From contig WJYM01000004.1 of NCBI GenBank assembly GCA_009668205.1, forward strand, positions 1-64,000: a DNA stretch of 64,000 nucleotides, given 5' to 3'. The notes beneath the pieces are model-generated. The model was not told the DNA's origin, ran no database searches, and worked only from the letters and a program-made list of their open reading frames with translations. The DNA is from Enterobacteriaceae bacterium RIT691 (GTDB lineage: Bacteria > Pseudomonadota > Gammaproteobacteria > Enterobacterales > Enterobacteriaceae). Positions within the stretch are counted from its first letter, which is position 1; each line of letters begins with the position of its first letter. Positions 52,967 to 62,812 of the stretch are shown piece after piece. Both the position numbers and the translations under genes were made by a program.

Positions 52967-55513
52967 TTAATTACCGCCGAACATATCCTTAATCCAGCCG
53001 GCAACACCGTCGCTTTTCTGCTGCTGCGGGGGCTGTTGCTGCTGTTGTTGCTGCGGCTGCTGCTGAGGCTGCTGCTGCGCGCCACCGTCAAACGGATTTC
53101 CGTTCTGCTGCTGCATCGCCTGACTCTGCTGACACAGCTGATCCGGATTGGTGGTCCAGACCGGCAGCTGACGCATTCCACCGCCACCGCAGAGGAAGTT
53201 GCCGTTGTCGTCCACGCCCATATTGACGATATCTTCCGGCGGCGTCAGATCCAAGGGGATCGGCGACTCGCTGGCAAGATAACGCTGATAAATGGACATC
53301 GCACCGCTGGCACCGTACAGCTTGGTCGGCTGGTTGTTGTCACGGCCCACCCAGGTGATCACCACTTCACGTCCGTCGATACCGGCAAACCAGGTATCCA
53401 CGTTGTTATTGGTGGTCCCGGTTTTCCCTGCCAGATGCAGGTTCGGATACTTCGCGCCAAGCTGACGACCAGTACCACGCTGAACGACCTGCTGCATGGT
53501 CCACAGCGTCATATAGGCTGCCTGCGCTGGCACGGCACGTTCCGCCTGTGGATAGCTCTGGTACAGAACGGTACCATCCTCAGCAATCACCGAACGCAGC
53601 GCAGAAAGCTGTGCACGGTTACCGCCGCTGGCAATCGTCTGGAACGCTTGCGCCACTTCGATAGGCGTCAGGTTCAGCGCACCCAGCAGCATGGCCGGAA
53701 CCGCATTCAGCTGCTCTTTCGGCGCACCCAGCTTCAGCCAGGTATCGGTCACTGCCGGTAGACCCACCGCCATCCCGAGGTTAACGGTCGGCACGTTCAT
53801 TGAACGGGTCAGCGCATCCACCAGCATCACCTGCCCACTGAAACGTTTGTCATCGTTCTGCGGAGACCACGTCTGGCCGTTAGACAGACGAATCGTCAGC
53901 GGCGCATCGGCAATCCAGGTATTCAGGCGATAGGTATTCGGCTGGCTCAGCGCCGTCAGATAGGTCGCCGGTTTTGCCAGAGAACCAATGGAACGACGCG
54001 CCTGCATGGCACGGTTATACCCCGCAAACTGCGGCTCAGCGCCACCGACCATGGCGCGAACTTCGCCGGTCATACGGTCGACAATCACCATCGCGGTTTC
54101 GAGATCGGCCAGCTTACGCTGTTTCTTCAGCACCGGAATGCCGTCGGTCGCCGCTTTTTCTGCCGCATCCTGCGCAACGGAGTCAAAGGTGGTAAAGATT
54201 TTCACACCGGAAAGATCTTTCACCTTATCACCCAGCTTGGCCTGCAGTTCCTGACGCACCATCTGCATAAACGCTGGCTGTGGTGAAATCACCCCACCGC
54301 GCGGCTGCACGCCTAACGGACGGGCGCTCAGCATGTCGTACAGCTCCTGGTCGATCACGTTCTGCTGCTGCAGCAAACGCAGCACCAGATTGCGACGCTC
54401 CAGCGCCAGTTTCGGGTTACGCCACGGGTTGTAGATCGACGCCCCTTTCACCATACCGACCAGCAAAGCCTGCTGATCGAGGCTCAGTTCTTCCACCGGA
54501 CGACCAAAGTAGTACAGGCTTGCCAGCGGGAAACCGCGGATTTCGTTATCACCACTCTGACCGAGGTATACCTCGTTCATGTACAGCTCAAGAATGCGAT
54601 CTTTGCTGTAACGCGCGTCCATGATCAGCGCCATGTACGCTTCATTGGCCTTACGCCAGTAAGAACGTTCGCTGGAGAGGAACAGGTTTTTCACCAGCTG
54701 TTGGGTCAGCGTACTCGCGCCCTGCACGGTGCGGCCCGCCACCAGGTTCGCGACGACCGCACGCCCCATGGAATAGAAGCTGATGCCGTCATGCTCGTAA
54801 AAATGACGGTCTTCCGTGGCAATCAGGGTATCCACCAGAAGATCCGGGAACCCATTGCGCGGCACGAACAGACGCTGCTCGCCGTTTGGCGATGACATCA
54901 TGGTGATCAGACGGGGATCGAGACGGAAGAAACCGAACTGGCGGTTGCTGTCCATGTTGGTGATCGAATCCAGATGATCGCCATCGAAAGTCAGACGCGC
55001 ACGCACCTGCCCTTCTTTGCTGTCCGGGAAATCGAACGGGCGACGGATCATCTCGATGCTGTTGGCCTGCACGGTAAACTCACCCGGGCGGGTCATCGCC
55101 GTCACCTGACGGTATTGCGTTGCCGTCAGCAGGCGCACCATCTCGTTTTTGCTGATCGGCATATCCGGCTCAAGGCTGACCATCCTGCCGTAAACAGCCG
55201 CGGGCAGTTGCCACACTTTACCGTCAATGCGGGCACGGATTTTCTGATCAAGATAGACGCCGTAGATCGCGAGCAGCACCGCAAAAACGATACCGATCTT
55301 GACCAGCAGCCAGAACCAACGGTGTTTGCCCTTCGGTTTGCCGCCCTTGCCCTTGCCTTTTCCGTTACGCGGCATAGGTTCATCATCCTCATCATCATCT
55401 TCGTACTCGTCGTCGTACTCTTCTTCCCTGAGACGACGACGGCTAACCTTTTGCTTAGCCGGACGTGCAGGTTTGCCTTTACGTCCAATCGGCTCGCGGT
55501 CGTTCCCCGCCAT
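52967..55513 (-). CDS. mrcB: Bifunctional penicillin-binding protein 1b
   Basis: PBP1b polymerises and cross-links peptidoglycan, activated by LpoB. In order: a basic and acidic cytosolic tail, one membrane helix (about residues 64-88), the UB2H domain that binds LpoB, and the GT51 glycosyltransferase (catalytic Glu in [12 protein letters not shown]). The transpeptidase follows (Ser in SIGSLAKPA, about residue 511; KTGTTNN). The C-terminus is rich in Gln and Pro. Met47, after DDEPM, is placed like the internal start of the short gamma form in E. coli. Length is 848 (E. coli 844). Confidence 0.97.
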   Translation of the reverse strand: MAGNDREPIGRKGKPARPAKQKVSRRRLREEEYDDEYEDDDEDDEPMPRNGKGKGKGGKPKGKHRWFWLLVKIGIVFAVLLAIYGVYLDQKIRARIDGKVWQLPAAVYGRMVSLEPDMPISKNEMVRLLTATQYRQVTAMTRPGEFTVQANSIEMIRRPFDFPDSKEGQVRARLTFDGDHLDSITNMDSNRQFGFFRLDPRLITMMSSPNGEQRLFVPRNGFPDLLVDTLIATEDRHFYEHDGISFYSMGRAVVANLVAGRTVQGASTLTQQLVKNLFLSSERSYWRKANEAYMALIMDARYSKDRILELYMNEVYLGQSGDNEIRGFPLASLYYFGRPVEELSLDQQALLVGMVKGASIYNPWRNPKLALERRNLVLRLLQQQNVIDQELYDMLSARPLGVQPRGGVISPQPAFMQMVRQELQAKLGDKVKDLSGVKIFTTFDSVAQDAAEKAATDGIPVLKKQRKLADLETAMVIVDRMTGEVRAMVGGAEPQFAGYNRAMQARRSIGSLAKPATYLTALSQPNTYRLNTWIADAPLTIRLSNGQTWSPQNDDKRFSGQVMLVDALTRSMNVPTVNLGMAVGLPAVTDTWLKLGAPKEQLNAVPAMLLGALNLTPIEVAQAFQTIASGGNRAQLSALRSVIAEDGTVLYQSYPQAERAVPAQAAYMTLWTMQQVVQRGTGRQLGAKYPNLHLAGKTGTTNNNVDTWFAGIDGREVVITWVGRDNNQPTKLYGASGAMSIYQRYLASESPIPLDLTPPEDIVNMGVDDNGNFLCGGGGMRQLPVWTTNPDQLCQQSQAMQQQNGNPFDGGAQQQPQQQPQQQQQQQPPQQQKSDGVAGWIKDMFGGN

Positions 55514-55603
55514 ACTTTTTCTCCGCTAAATTCAGGCGTAAGCGCCTGATTCTCATTTCTTTCACTTCTACGTGAAAGAAGAAATCTCTCAAAAACAGAC
55601 TGT

Positions 55604-55629
55604 AAGCCTTACCTTTTTAGGTAAGGCTT
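55604..55629. other. Hairpin next to repeat unit 1
   Basis: AAGCCTTACC pairs perfectly with GGTAAGGCTT around TTTTTA. Read on plus it resembles a terminator hairpin, but the following bases (TAGTGTTTGC) are the start of the repeat rather than a T-run. No plus-strand gene ends here; it lies in the region upstream of mrcB. Confidence 0.5.
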
Positions 55630-55746
55630 TAGTGTTTGCGCCCTCTCCCCGTGGGAGAGGGTCGGGGTGAGGGCATCAGGCCGCATCACACTTTTCCCCT
55701 CACCCTAACCCTCTCCCCAAAGGGGCGAGGGAACCGTACGGTGCGG
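55630..55746. repeat. Interspersed C-rich repeat, unit 1
   Basis: A 117-base unit: TAGTGTTTGC, a CCCTCTCCCC/GGGAGAGGG hairpin, a G-rich stretch GGG-AGA-GGG-TC-GGGG-TGA-GGG (55653-55673), then GCATCAGGCCGCATCACACTT. A C-rich stretch C4-TCA-C3-TAA-C3-TCT-C4 (55696-55718) and GGTGCGG complete it. It is nearly identical to unit 2. No coding potential was seen. Confidence 0.85.
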
Positions 55747-55778
55747 ATGTCGAATTTATCCCTCTCGAGGTGAACAGC

Positions 55779-55802
55779 AAGGCTTGCTTATCAGCAAGCC
55801 TT
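55779..55802. other. Hairpin next to repeat unit 2
   Basis: AAGGCTTGCT pairs perfectly with AGCAAGCCTT around TATC. It occupies the same place relative to unit 2 as the hairpin at 55604-55629 does to unit 1, but its stem sequence differs. Confidence 0.5.
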
Positions 55803-55919
55803 TAGTGTTTGCTCCCTCTCCCCGTGGGAGAGGGTCGGGGTGAGGGCATCAGGCCGCATCACACTTTTCCCCTCACCCTAACCCTCTCCCCAAAGGGGCG
55901 AGGGGATCGTCCGGTGCGG
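55803..55919. repeat. Interspersed C-rich repeat, unit 2
   Basis: This 117-base unit has the same start, hairpins, G-rich stretch (55826-55846), C-rich stretch (55869-55891) and GGTGCGG end as unit 1. Only a few bases differ. It starts 173 bases after unit 1. Confidence 0.85.
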
Positions 55920-55926
55920 GTTTTGA

Positions 55927-56016
55927 CTTTCTCCCTGTGGGTGAGGGCATCAGGCCGCTCCACACTTTTCCCCTCTCCCTAACCCTCTCCCACAGGGAGA
56001 GGGAACTGTGCGGTGC
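55927..56016. repeat. Interspersed C-rich repeat, degenerate unit 3
   Basis: A shortened relative of units 1 and 2: CTCCCTGTGGGTGAGGGCATCAGG, then CACACTTTTC, a C-rich stretch C4-TCT-C3-TAA-C3-TCT-C3 (55970-55991) paired with GGGAGAGGG, and GGTGCC. It ends 7 bases before the hrpB stop. Together the three units fill most of the 509-base gap between mrcB and hrpB. Confidence 0.75.
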
Positions 56017-56022
56017 CGAATG

Positions 56023-58452
56023 TTACGAATATTTCTTCGTCCGCCGGGTTGGCGCGGTCGTCGCAGGATCGTCCGGCCACACATGCTTTGGATAGCGCCC
56101 TTTCATCTCTTTTTGCACTTCACGATAGGCTCCAGCCCAGAACGCGCTAAGGTCACGGGTTATCTGCAACGGCCGCTGTGCTGGCGATAACAGCTCAAGC
56201 ACCAGCGCCACGCGCCCCTGAGCGATACTCGGCGTCATCGCCTCACCAAACATTTCCTGCATCCTCACGGACAAAACAGGTGGATTGTCAGCGTCATAAC
56301 GCAACGTTATCCGGCTTCCGGTCGGCACAGTGTAATGTGCAGGCAGCTCACTATCCAGTCGTTGACGCAATGACCACGATAACAACCCCTGTAACGCCTG
56401 CGCCACATTGAGTGATTTCAGCGCTTTAAGCGAGTGTACGCCCGTCATATGGGGCAGCAGCCAGCTTTCAAGACCTGCCAGCAGGGTGTCGTCGTCCACC
56501 GCAGGCCACGCGTCTTCCGGTAGCCAACGAGCCGCACATTGGATCCTTAATCGCAGCTGTTCCGCTTCCGGGGTCCAGTTCAGTACCGAAAGGCCTTTAT
56601 CGCGAATGCCGTTAAGCATCGCCTGATGCAGCTCGTCTTCTGAAGGTTTCGCCAGCGGCTGTACTTTGACGGTAAGTTGACCAATACGGCTGCGACGCCA
56701 GGCTTTCAGCGTACCCTGATTTTCATCCCATTCGATGGTATCGGACTGCGTGAGCAGCGTTGGGCACACCGCCACCAGCGCATCAATATCCAGCGGCAAC
56801 GCTTGCAAAATCCGGGCATCCGGCGACTGGCTGCCCTGCAGCAGCAGCGGAGCAATCAGCCACTCATGGCGGCCCAGGGCATCATCAACATCCAGCATGG
56901 CTCCCATGCCATTCGCCAGCTGGTAACGCCCTTCCTGCCCACGGCGACGGGCAATGCGATCGGCAAAGCCCTGCGCCAACAGTTTAGGCAGAAGCTCAGC
57001 ATCCGCAGCGCCTGAAGGCCGCGCCATGCGCTGGCTCAGCGTCTTCGCCCTTTGCTGCCAGTTGGGCTGATTGCGGGAAAAGGCCACGCCCAAATCGGCA
57101 TGACTGCCGCGCGGAGGCTCCTCCAGAAGCGCGGCCAGTTTAGCCGCCGTCGCCACTTCATCTGGCGTCGTCGCCCACGCCAGCATCGTCGCTAAGCGGG
57201 GATCGTTACCCAGCGCCGCCATTTTCTGCCCGTGTGCCGTCAGCTGTTTGCCGTCGTACGCGCCAAGCTGGGTGAGCAAACGCTGTGCCGCCGCCAGGTT
57301 TGCGGCAGGAGGAAGATCCAACCAGCTCAGCTGCGCCGGATCCTGACAGCCCCACTGCAATAACTCCATCAGCAGCCCGCTGAGATCGCTTTGCAGGATC
57401 TCAGGTTCCCCCTGTGACGCCGCGCGCTCCGCCTGATCTTTGCCGAGTAAATGCACACAAATACCCGGTTCCAGACGTCCGGCACGCCCGGCGCGCTGGG
57501 TCATTGAAGCCTGACTGATGCGTTGTGTAATAAGCCGGGTCAGCCCGGTACGAGGATCGAAGCGAGCCACGCGCTCCTGGGCGCAGTCCACCACCAGCCG
57601 AATACCTTCGATGGTCAGGCTGGTTTCCGCGATATTTGTCGCCAGCACCACTTTGCGCTGCCCGTTCTGCGCCGGAAGGATGGCTTTGCGCTGCTCGCTG
57701 AGCGGCAGTGCGCCGTACAGCGGGCACAGCACCACATCCGCTGCCACACGGCTGGCAAGCTGTTCCTGCACGCGCTGAATCTCGCCCACGCCGGGCAAAA
57801 ACAGCAGCAGCGACCCCGGCGCACTACGCAGTAATTCCGCCGTGGCGATAGCCACCGCCTCGTCGAAGCGCTGATGGGCTGGCAGCGCCTGATAACGTCT
57901 GTCGACCGGGAACGCGCGCCCTTCTGAAACCACGACCGGCACGTCAGGCAGCAGAGCCTGTAAACGATCGTTATCCAGCGTCGCGGACATGATCAGCAGT
58001 TTGAGATCGTCACGCAGCCCGCCCTGCACGTCGAGCAACAGCGCCAGCGCCAGATCGGCCTGCAGGCTACGTTCATGGAATTCATCAAGGATAACCAATC
58101 CCACGCCCGTCAGTTCGGGATCGCGCTGGATCATGCGAGTCAAAATGCCCTCGGTCACCACTTCCAGCCGGGTATGTTTACCGATGCAGGTTTCCGCACG
58201 CATCCGGTAACCCACGGTGTCCCCCGGCTTTTCGCCCAGCAATTCCGCCAGCCGTTGTGCCACATTTCGTGCCGCCAGACGACGCGGCTCAAGCAGCAGA
58301 ATTTTTCCGTCGATAACGCCCGGCTCAAGCAGCTTCAGCGGCAGCCAGGTGGATTTCCCCGCCCCGGTGGGCGCATTCAACAGCACCTGCGACGAAGATT
58401 TCAGCGCCTGAAGCAGTTCAGGAAGGACGGCGGCGACGGGTAATGACGACAC
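56023..58452 (-). CDS. hrpB: ATP-dependent RNA helicase-like protein HrpB
   Basis: HrpB is a DEAH-box helicase-like protein of unclear cellular role, unlike its relative HrpA, which rescues stalled ribosomes. Motif I APTGAGKST, motif II DEFHERS, motif III SATLD and motif VI QRAGRAGR are present, followed by the HrpB C-terminal domain ending TAPTRRTKKYS. I start it at GTG 58452 with a GGAG site, giving 809 residues, as in E. coli; an ATG twelve codons upstream lacks conservation. It is divergent from thpR with a 73-base gap. Confidence 0.95.
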   Translation of the reverse strand: MSSLPVAAVLPELLQALKSSSQVLLNAPTGAGKSTWLPLKLLEPGVIDGKILLLEPRRLAARNVAQRLAELLGEKPGDTVGYRMRAETCIGKHTRLEVVTEGILTRMIQRDPELTGVGLVILDEFHERSLQADLALALLLDVQGGLRDDLKLLIMSATLDNDRLQALLPDVPVVVSEGRAFPVDRRYQALPAHQRFDEAVAIATAELLRSAPGSLLLFLPGVGEIQRVQEQLASRVAADVVLCPLYGALPLSEQRKAILPAQNGQRKVVLATNIAETSLTIEGIRLVVDCAQERVARFDPRTGLTRLITQRISQASMTQRAGRAGRLEPGICVHLLGKDQAERAASQGEPEILQSDLSGLLMELLQWGCQDPAQLSWLDLPPAANLAAAQRLLTQLGAYDGKQLTAHGQKMAALGNDPRLATMLAWATTPDEVATAAKLAALLEEPPRGSHADLGVAFSRNQPNWQQRAKTLSQRMARPSGAADAELLPKLLAQGFADRIARRRGQEGRYQLANGMGAMLDVDDALGRHEWLIAPLLLQGSQSPDARILQALPLDIDALVAVCPTLLTQSDTIEWDENQGTLKAWRRSRIGQLTVKVQPLAKPSEDELHQAMLNGIRDKGLSVLNWTPEAEQLRLRIQCAARWLPEDAWPAVDDDTLLAGLESWLLPHMTGVHSLKALKSLNVAQALQGLLSWSLRQRLDSELPAHYTVPTGSRITLRYDADNPPVLSVRMQEMFGEAMTPSIAQGRVALVLELLSPAQRPLQITRDLSAFWAGAYREVQKEMKGRYPKHVWPDDPATTAPTRRTKKYS

Positions 58453-58525
58453 AAAGGACTCCAGGGGTGACTTTGAATAGCCCCGCATTGTAGCATTGCG
58501 CTAAATCATTACCGAGCCCCCATCT

Positions 58526-59059
58526 ATGTCAGACTCACGCAGACTGTTTTTCGCACTGGAGCTTCCCGGCGACATTCAGCAGCAGATAATCCAATGGCAA
58601 GCCACCAGTTTTCCCGCCGACGTGGGCCGCCCCGTCGCGGCGGCGAATTTGCATCTGACGCTGGCTTTTCTGGGTGACGTGAGCGCTGACAAGCAGCAGG
58701 CGTTGGCCGCACTGGCCGGACGAATTCGCCAGTCGGGTTTTACGCTCACTTTGGATGATGCCGGGCAGTGGCTACGCTCGCAGGTGCTCTGGCTCGGTAC
58801 ACGCCAGCCGCCAAGAGGCTTACTGCAGCTGGCCAATATGCTGCGCGCCCAGGCGGCCCGCAGCGGCTGTTATCAGAGCCCGCAACCCTTTCATCCGCAT
58901 ATTACGCTGTTGCGCAACGCGGCTCACGCCGTTCCTATTCCGCCACCCGGGTTTAGCTGGCGTGTGCCGATAAATGAATTTGCGCTGTACGCCTCTGAGT
59001 TTTCCCGTGGACGCACCCGGTATACTCAGCTCGAGCGCTGGACGCTGAACGAACAATAA
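58526..59059 (+). CDS. thpR: RNA 2',3'-cyclic phosphodiesterase ThpR (LigT)
   Basis: ThpR opens 2',3'-cyclic phosphate ends of RNA and can also form 2'-5' linkages in vitro. The 177-residue 2H-phosphoesterase has its two catalytic motifs HLTLAFLG (about residue 43) and HPHITLLR (about residue 125). E. coli has 176 residues. It starts a plus-strand run with sfsA 8 bases downstream. Confidence 0.95.
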   Translation: MSDSRRLFFALELPGDIQQQIIQWQATSFPADVGRPVAAANLHLTLAFLGDVSADKQQALAALAGRIRQSGFTLTLDDAGQWLRSQVLWLGTRQPPRGLLQLANMLRAQAARSGCYQSPQPFHPHITLLRNAAHAVPIPPPGFSWRVPINEFALYASEFSRGRTRYTQLERWTLNEQ

Positions 59060-59067
59060 GGATCCGT

Positions 59068-59787
59068 ATGCAGTTTTTACCTCCGCTACAATCAGCCCGT
59101 CTTATTAAGCGCTATAAACGTTTTCTTGCTGATGTGGTGACGCCAGAAGGCACTGAAATAACCCTGCACTGTCCCAATACCGGTGCAATGACCGGCTGCG
59201 CAACGCCGGGAGATACCGTCTGGTATTCCACCTCGGACAGTAAAACGCGTAAATATCCCCACACATGGGAAATAACTGAGACACAAACGGGGGCATTTAT
59301 TTGTGTCAATACGTTACGTGCTAATCAGTTAGTGAAAGAAGCGATTCAGGCTGAGGTAATTTCTGAACTTTGCGGCTATAGCGTCTTGAAAAGTGAAGTA
59401 AAATATGGCGAAGAGCGCAGCCGGATTGATTTCCTGTTACAGGCGGATGACCGCCGAAACTGCTATATTGAAGTGAAATCGGTCACATTAGCTGAACAGG
59501 ATTATGGGTATTTTCCCGATGCGGTGACGGAGCGTGGTCAGAAGCATTTGCGAGAATTAATGAGTGTAGCGGCCTCAGGCGATCGTGCCGTGGTACTCTT
59601 CGCGGTACTTCACTCTGCCATCACCCGTTTTTCACCCGCGCGCCATATCGATGCTAAGTACGCGCAGTTATTGAATGAGGCACAAAACAAGGGGGTCGAA
59701 ATTCTCGCTTATAAAGCGGAACTTTCTGCCGATACTATGACTCTGATGGAGCCGTTGCCTGTCGTGTTAACACCGGCAAACGACTGA
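59068..59787 (+). CDS. sfsA: Sugar fermentation stimulation protein SfsA
   Basis: SfsA was found in E. coli as a multicopy gene that raises maltose gene expression without full cAMP-CRP control. It binds DNA and has a nuclease-like fold, but its role is unresolved. The 239-residue protein matches the family along its length ([50 protein letters not shown]). It is five residues longer at the C-terminus than E. coli. The middle of the gene is visibly more AT-rich than its neighbours. Confidence 0.95.
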   Translation: MQFLPPLQSARLIKRYKRFLADVVTPEGTEITLHCPNTGAMTGCATPGDTVWYSTSDSKTRKYPHTWEITETQTGAFICVNTLRANQLVKEAIQAEVISELCGYSVLKSEVKYGEERSRIDFLLQADDRRNCYIEVKSVTLAEQDYGYFPDAVTERGQKHLRELMSVAASGDRAVVLFAVLHSAITRFSPARHIDAKYAQLLNEAQNKGVEILAYKAELSADTMTLMEPLPVVLTPAND

Positions 59788-59859
59788 ACAATAAATGTGC
59801 TGGTCGCGTGCGCAAATACGCTTTTCCTCACAGGGTTGTCAAGTGTAACGTTTAGATAA

Positions 59860-59888
59860 TTGCTATCCGGAAAAGCATCTGCTATTTA
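59860..59888 (+). promoter_or_regulatory. Candidate dksA promoter
   Basis: TTGCTA (59860-59865), a 17-base spacer and TATTTA (59883-59888) are followed by GCGG, about 60 bases upstream of dksA. A CCCC/GGGG hairpin (59907-59919) would lie in the leader. The call is by box match only. Confidence 0.4.
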
Positions 59889-59947
59889 TAGCGGCCTGAT
59901 TTTTTCCCCCACATGGGGATCGATAGTGCGTGTTAAGGAGAAGCAAC

Positions 59948-60403
59948 ATGCAAGAAGGGCAAATCCGTAAAACATCGTCCCTGAGTATTCTCGCCATCGC
60001 TGGGGTGGAGCCATACCAAGAGAAGCCGGGTGAAGAGTATATGAACGAAGCCCAGCTGTCTCACTTCAAGCGTATTCTTGAAGCGTGGCGTAACCAACTC
60101 AGGGATGAAGTTGATCGTACCGTTACGCACATGCAGGACGAAGCTGCTAACTTCCCGGATCCGGTCGACCGTGCCGCTCAGGAAGAAGAGTTCAGCCTTG
60201 AACTGCGTAACCGTGACCGTGAACGTAAGCTGATCAAAAAGATCGAGAAAACGCTGAAAAAGGTCGAAGACGAAGATTTCGGCTACTGTGAATCCTGCGG
60301 CGTAGAAATTGGTATCCGTCGTCTGGAAGCGCGCCCAACTGCCGATCTTTGCATCGATTGCAAAACACTGGCAGAAATTCGCGAAAAACAGATGGCTGGC
60401 TAA
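59948..60403 (+). CDS. dksA: RNA polymerase-binding transcription factor DksA
   Basis: DksA enters the secondary channel of RNA polymerase and, with ppGpp, represses rRNA promoters and activates amino-acid genes. The 151 residues equal E. coli: a long coiled coil with tip aspartates in NFPDPVDRA (E. coli D71 and D74) and a four-cysteine zinc finger (CESC and CIDC). ATG 59948 with a GGAG site was chosen over an in-frame ATG six codons upstream. It likely acts on the rrn P1 promoter at the left edge of this window. Confidence 0.98.
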   Translation: MQEGQIRKTSSLSILAIAGVEPYQEKPGEEYMNEAQLSHFKRILEAWRNQLRDEVDRTVTHMQDEAANFPDPVDRAAQEEEFSLELRNRDRERKLIKKIEKTLKKVEDEDFGYCESCGVEIGIRRLEARPTADLCIDCKTLAEIREKQMAG

Positions 60404-60421
60404 GCCAGACCTGGAAATCAC

Positions 60422-60454
60422 AAGGCGGGAGCACGTTCCCGCCTTGTTCTTTTT
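60422..60454 (+). terminator. dksA terminator
   Basis: AAGGCGGGA/TCCCGCCTT (60422-60445) with a six-base loop is followed by GTTCTTTTT. It lies 18 bases after the dksA stop and 12 before gluQ. The broken T-run may allow some read-through into gluQ. Confidence 0.75.
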
Positions 60455-60466
60455 AGCGCTAATGAC

Positions 60467-61357
60467 ATGACCAAATCTGAGTATATCGGGCGATTTGCTC
60501 CCTCTCCTTCTGGCGAACTCCATTTCGGCTCACTGATTGCCGCACTCGGCAGCTATTTGCAAGCCCGTGCCAATCTGGGAACCTGGCTGGTACGTATCGA
60601 AGATATTGATCCCCCTCGTGAAGTTCCCGGTGCCGCACAAACGATACTGCGTCAGCTGGAACATTACGGTCTGCATTGGGATGGCGACGTGCTTTGGCAA
60701 TCGCAGCGACATGAGGCCTATCGCGAGCGGCTGGCGTGGCTGCACGCTCAGGGCATCAGCTATCACTGCACCTGTACCCGTGCGCGGATCCAGAGCGTGG
60801 GTGGCCTCTATGACGGTCACTGCCGGACGTTGAATTTACCCCGGGACAACGCCGCCGTGCGCCTGAAGCAAACCCGGCCGGTGCTGCAATTTGTCGATGG
60901 CCTGGGTGGAACCCTCGTGACCAACGAGGCGCTGGCCCGGGAAGATTTTATCATTCACCGTCGCGATGGCTTATTTGCCTATAATCTGGCTGTCGTCGTG
61001 GACGATCATTTTCAGGGCGTGACCGAAATTGTTCGCGGTGCCGATTTGATTGAACCGACGGTGCGCCAGATTTCGTTATATCGCCATTTTGGTTGGCACG
61101 AGCCGGGATATATTCATTTGCCTCTGGCGCTGAATAGCGATGGCAACAAGCTATCAAAACAAAATCATGCGCCTGCATTATCTGCGGGCGACCCCCGTCC
61201 GGAAATTGTCCGGGCTTTACAGTTTTTAAATCAGGATATAGTTAAAGAGTGGCGGGATCTGACATTGGATGATCTGCTGAAGATGGCGGTGAATAACTGG
61301 AGCCTTTCGGCTGTAAAAGAAATCCAGCATTCTCAAATGCGTCTTGCTGAGCTATGA
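60467..61357 (+). CDS. gluQ: Glutamyl-Q tRNA(Asp) synthetase
   Basis: GluQ attaches glutamate to the queuosine base at position 34 of tRNA-Asp. It is a shortened glutamyl-tRNA synthetase without an anticodon domain. The 296-residue protein has the HIGH-like [12 protein letters not shown], a zinc site of CTC plus YDGHC, and the KMSKS-like GNKLSKQNH. The C-terminal 60 residues are more divergent from E. coli than the rest. It follows dksA, as in E. coli. Confidence 0.95.
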   Translation: MTKSEYIGRFAPSPSGELHFGSLIAALGSYLQARANLGTWLVRIEDIDPPREVPGAAQTILRQLEHYGLHWDGDVLWQSQRHEAYRERLAWLHAQGISYHCTCTRARIQSVGGLYDGHCRTLNLPRDNAAVRLKQTRPVLQFVDGLGGTLVTNEALAREDFIIHRRDGLFAYNLAVVVDDHFQGVTEIVRGADLIEPTVRQISLYRHFGWHEPGYIHLPLALNSDGNKLSKQNHAPALSAGDPRPEIVRALQFLNQDIVKEWRDLTLDDLLKMAVNNWSLSAVKEIQHSQMRLAEL

Positions 61358-61414
61358 TTAGCCGCTATTTTTTTGTCCTCACTTTGACGACTGACACGAT
61401 AACCGAGGTGCAAC

Positions 61415-62812
61415 ATTTTTACCCGAGTCGCTAATTTTTGCCGTAAGGTGCTAACCCGTGAAGAAACCGGGGCTGAAACCGTCGACGCAAAACCAGAAAT
61501 GACGGTCATCCCGCGTGAACGGCACGCTATTTCCCGCAAAGATATCAGTGAAAATGCCCTCAAGGTGCTCTACCGTCTGAATAAAGCGGGCTACGAGGCT
61601 TATCTCGTCGGCGGCGGCGTGCGCGATCTGCTGCTGGACAAGAAACCCAAAGATTTCGATGTGACGACCAGCGCCACCCCGGAACAGGTGCGTAAACTGT
61701 TCCGCAACTGCCGTCTGGTCGGTCGCCGTTTCCGCCTGGCCCACGTGATGTTTGGCCCGGAAATCATCGAAGTGGCCACTTTCCGTGGTCATCACGATGG
61801 TTCTCCTGACGATCGCGCCACCTCACAGCGCGGCCAAAACGGCATGCTACTGCGAGATAACATCTTTGGCTCTATCGAAGAAGATGCTCAACGCCGCGAT
61901 TTCACTATCAACAGCCTCTACTACAGCGTGGCCGATTTCACCGTACGTGATTACGTCGGCGGCATGCGTGATTTAGAAGAGGGAATCATCCGTCTGATCG
62001 GTAATCCGGAAACCCGCTATCGCGAAGATCCGGTACGTATGCTGCGCGCAGTCCGTTTTGCCGCCAAGCTGAATATGCGTATCAGCCAGGATTCCGCCGA
62101 GCCAATCCCTCGTCTGGCTACGCTGATTAACGATGTGCCACCGGCACGTCTGTTTGAAGAATCCCTGAAGCTGTTGCAGGCCGGTTATGGCTTCGACACC
62201 TATAAACTGCTGCGTGAGTACAGCCTGTTCCAGCCGCTGTTCCCGACCATCACCCGCTATTTCACCGAGACCGGTGATAGCCCGATGGAACGCATCCTCA
62301 ATCAGGTGCTGAAAAACACCGATAACCGCATTCACAACGACATGCGCGTTAACCCAGCGTTCCTGTTTGCCGCGATGTTCTGGTACCCACTGCTGGAAAC
62401 CGCACAGCGCATCGCGCAGGAAAGCGGGCTTGCCTATTACGACGCCTTCGCGCTGGCGATGAATGACGTACTGGACGAAGCCTGTCGTTCACTGGCCATT
62501 CCAAAACGGATAACCACGCTGGTACGTGATATCTGGCAGCTGCAGCTGCGCATGTCCCGTCGTCAGGGCAAACGCGCGTGGAAGCTGATGGAGCATCCTA
62601 AATTCCGTGCCGCTTACGATCTGCTGGCGTTGCGTGCCGAAGCCGAAAACAACCACGAGCTGCAGCGTCTGGCGCAGTGGTGGGGTGAATTCCAGGTGGC
62701 CGCGCCGCCTGCGCAGAAAGATATGCTCACCGGCCTGGATGAAGAGCCAGCCGCCCGTCGCCGTCATCGTCGTCCGCGCAAACGCGCGCCGCGTCGTGAA
62801 GGCAACGCATGA
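61415..62812 (+). CDS. pcnB: Poly(A) polymerase I
   Basis: PcnB adds poly(A) tails that speed RNA decay and controls ColE1 copy number through RNA I. I place the start at an ATT codon (61415-61417) preceded by GAGGTG at 4 bases. This gives the conserved [13 protein letters not shown]-terminus and 465 residues, exactly the E. coli length. E. coli pcnB is known to use AUU. Downstream are the nucleotidyltransferase motif GGGVRDLLL with DFDVTT (catalytic aspartates), the RREDF-like region and a basic C-terminus rich in arginine. The only standard in-frame start nearby is GTG at 61448. Confidence 0.93.
   Translation: MFTRVANFCRKVLTREETGAETVDAKPEMTVIPRERHAISRKDISENALKVLYRLNKAGYEAYLVGGGVRDLLLDKKPKDFDVTTSATPEQVRKLFRNCRLVGRRFRLAHVMFGPEIIEVATFRGHHDGSPDDRATSQRGQNGMLLRDNIFGSIEEDAQRRDFTINSLYYSVADFTVRDYVGGMRDLEEGIIRLIGNPETRYREDPVRMLRAVRFAAKLNMRISQDSAEPIPRLATLINDVPPARLFEESLKLLQAGYGFDTYKLLREYSLFQPLFPTITRYFTETGDSPMERILNQVLKNTDNRIHNDMRVNPAFLFAAMFWYPLLETAQRIAQESGLAYYDAFALAMNDVLDEACRSLAIPKRITTLVRDIWQLQLRMSRRQGKRAWKLMEHPKFRAAYDLLALRAEAENNHELQRLAQWWGEFQVAAPPAQKDMLTGLDEEPAARRRHRRPRKRAPRREGNA

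Noticed and set aside
52826-53761. Plus-strand open frame of 311 codons over the end of mrcB
   Set aside because: It begins in the repeat region and reads the CAG-rich tail in antisense as leucines; not a gene.
55630-56016. CRISPR array
   Set aside because: There are only three units, they are too long (about 117 bases), internally palindromic and have no uniform spacers or cas genes nearby.
61448-61450. GTG as the pcnB start
   Set aside because: It would drop 11 conserved residues. The ribosome-binding site and family length support ATT at 61415.
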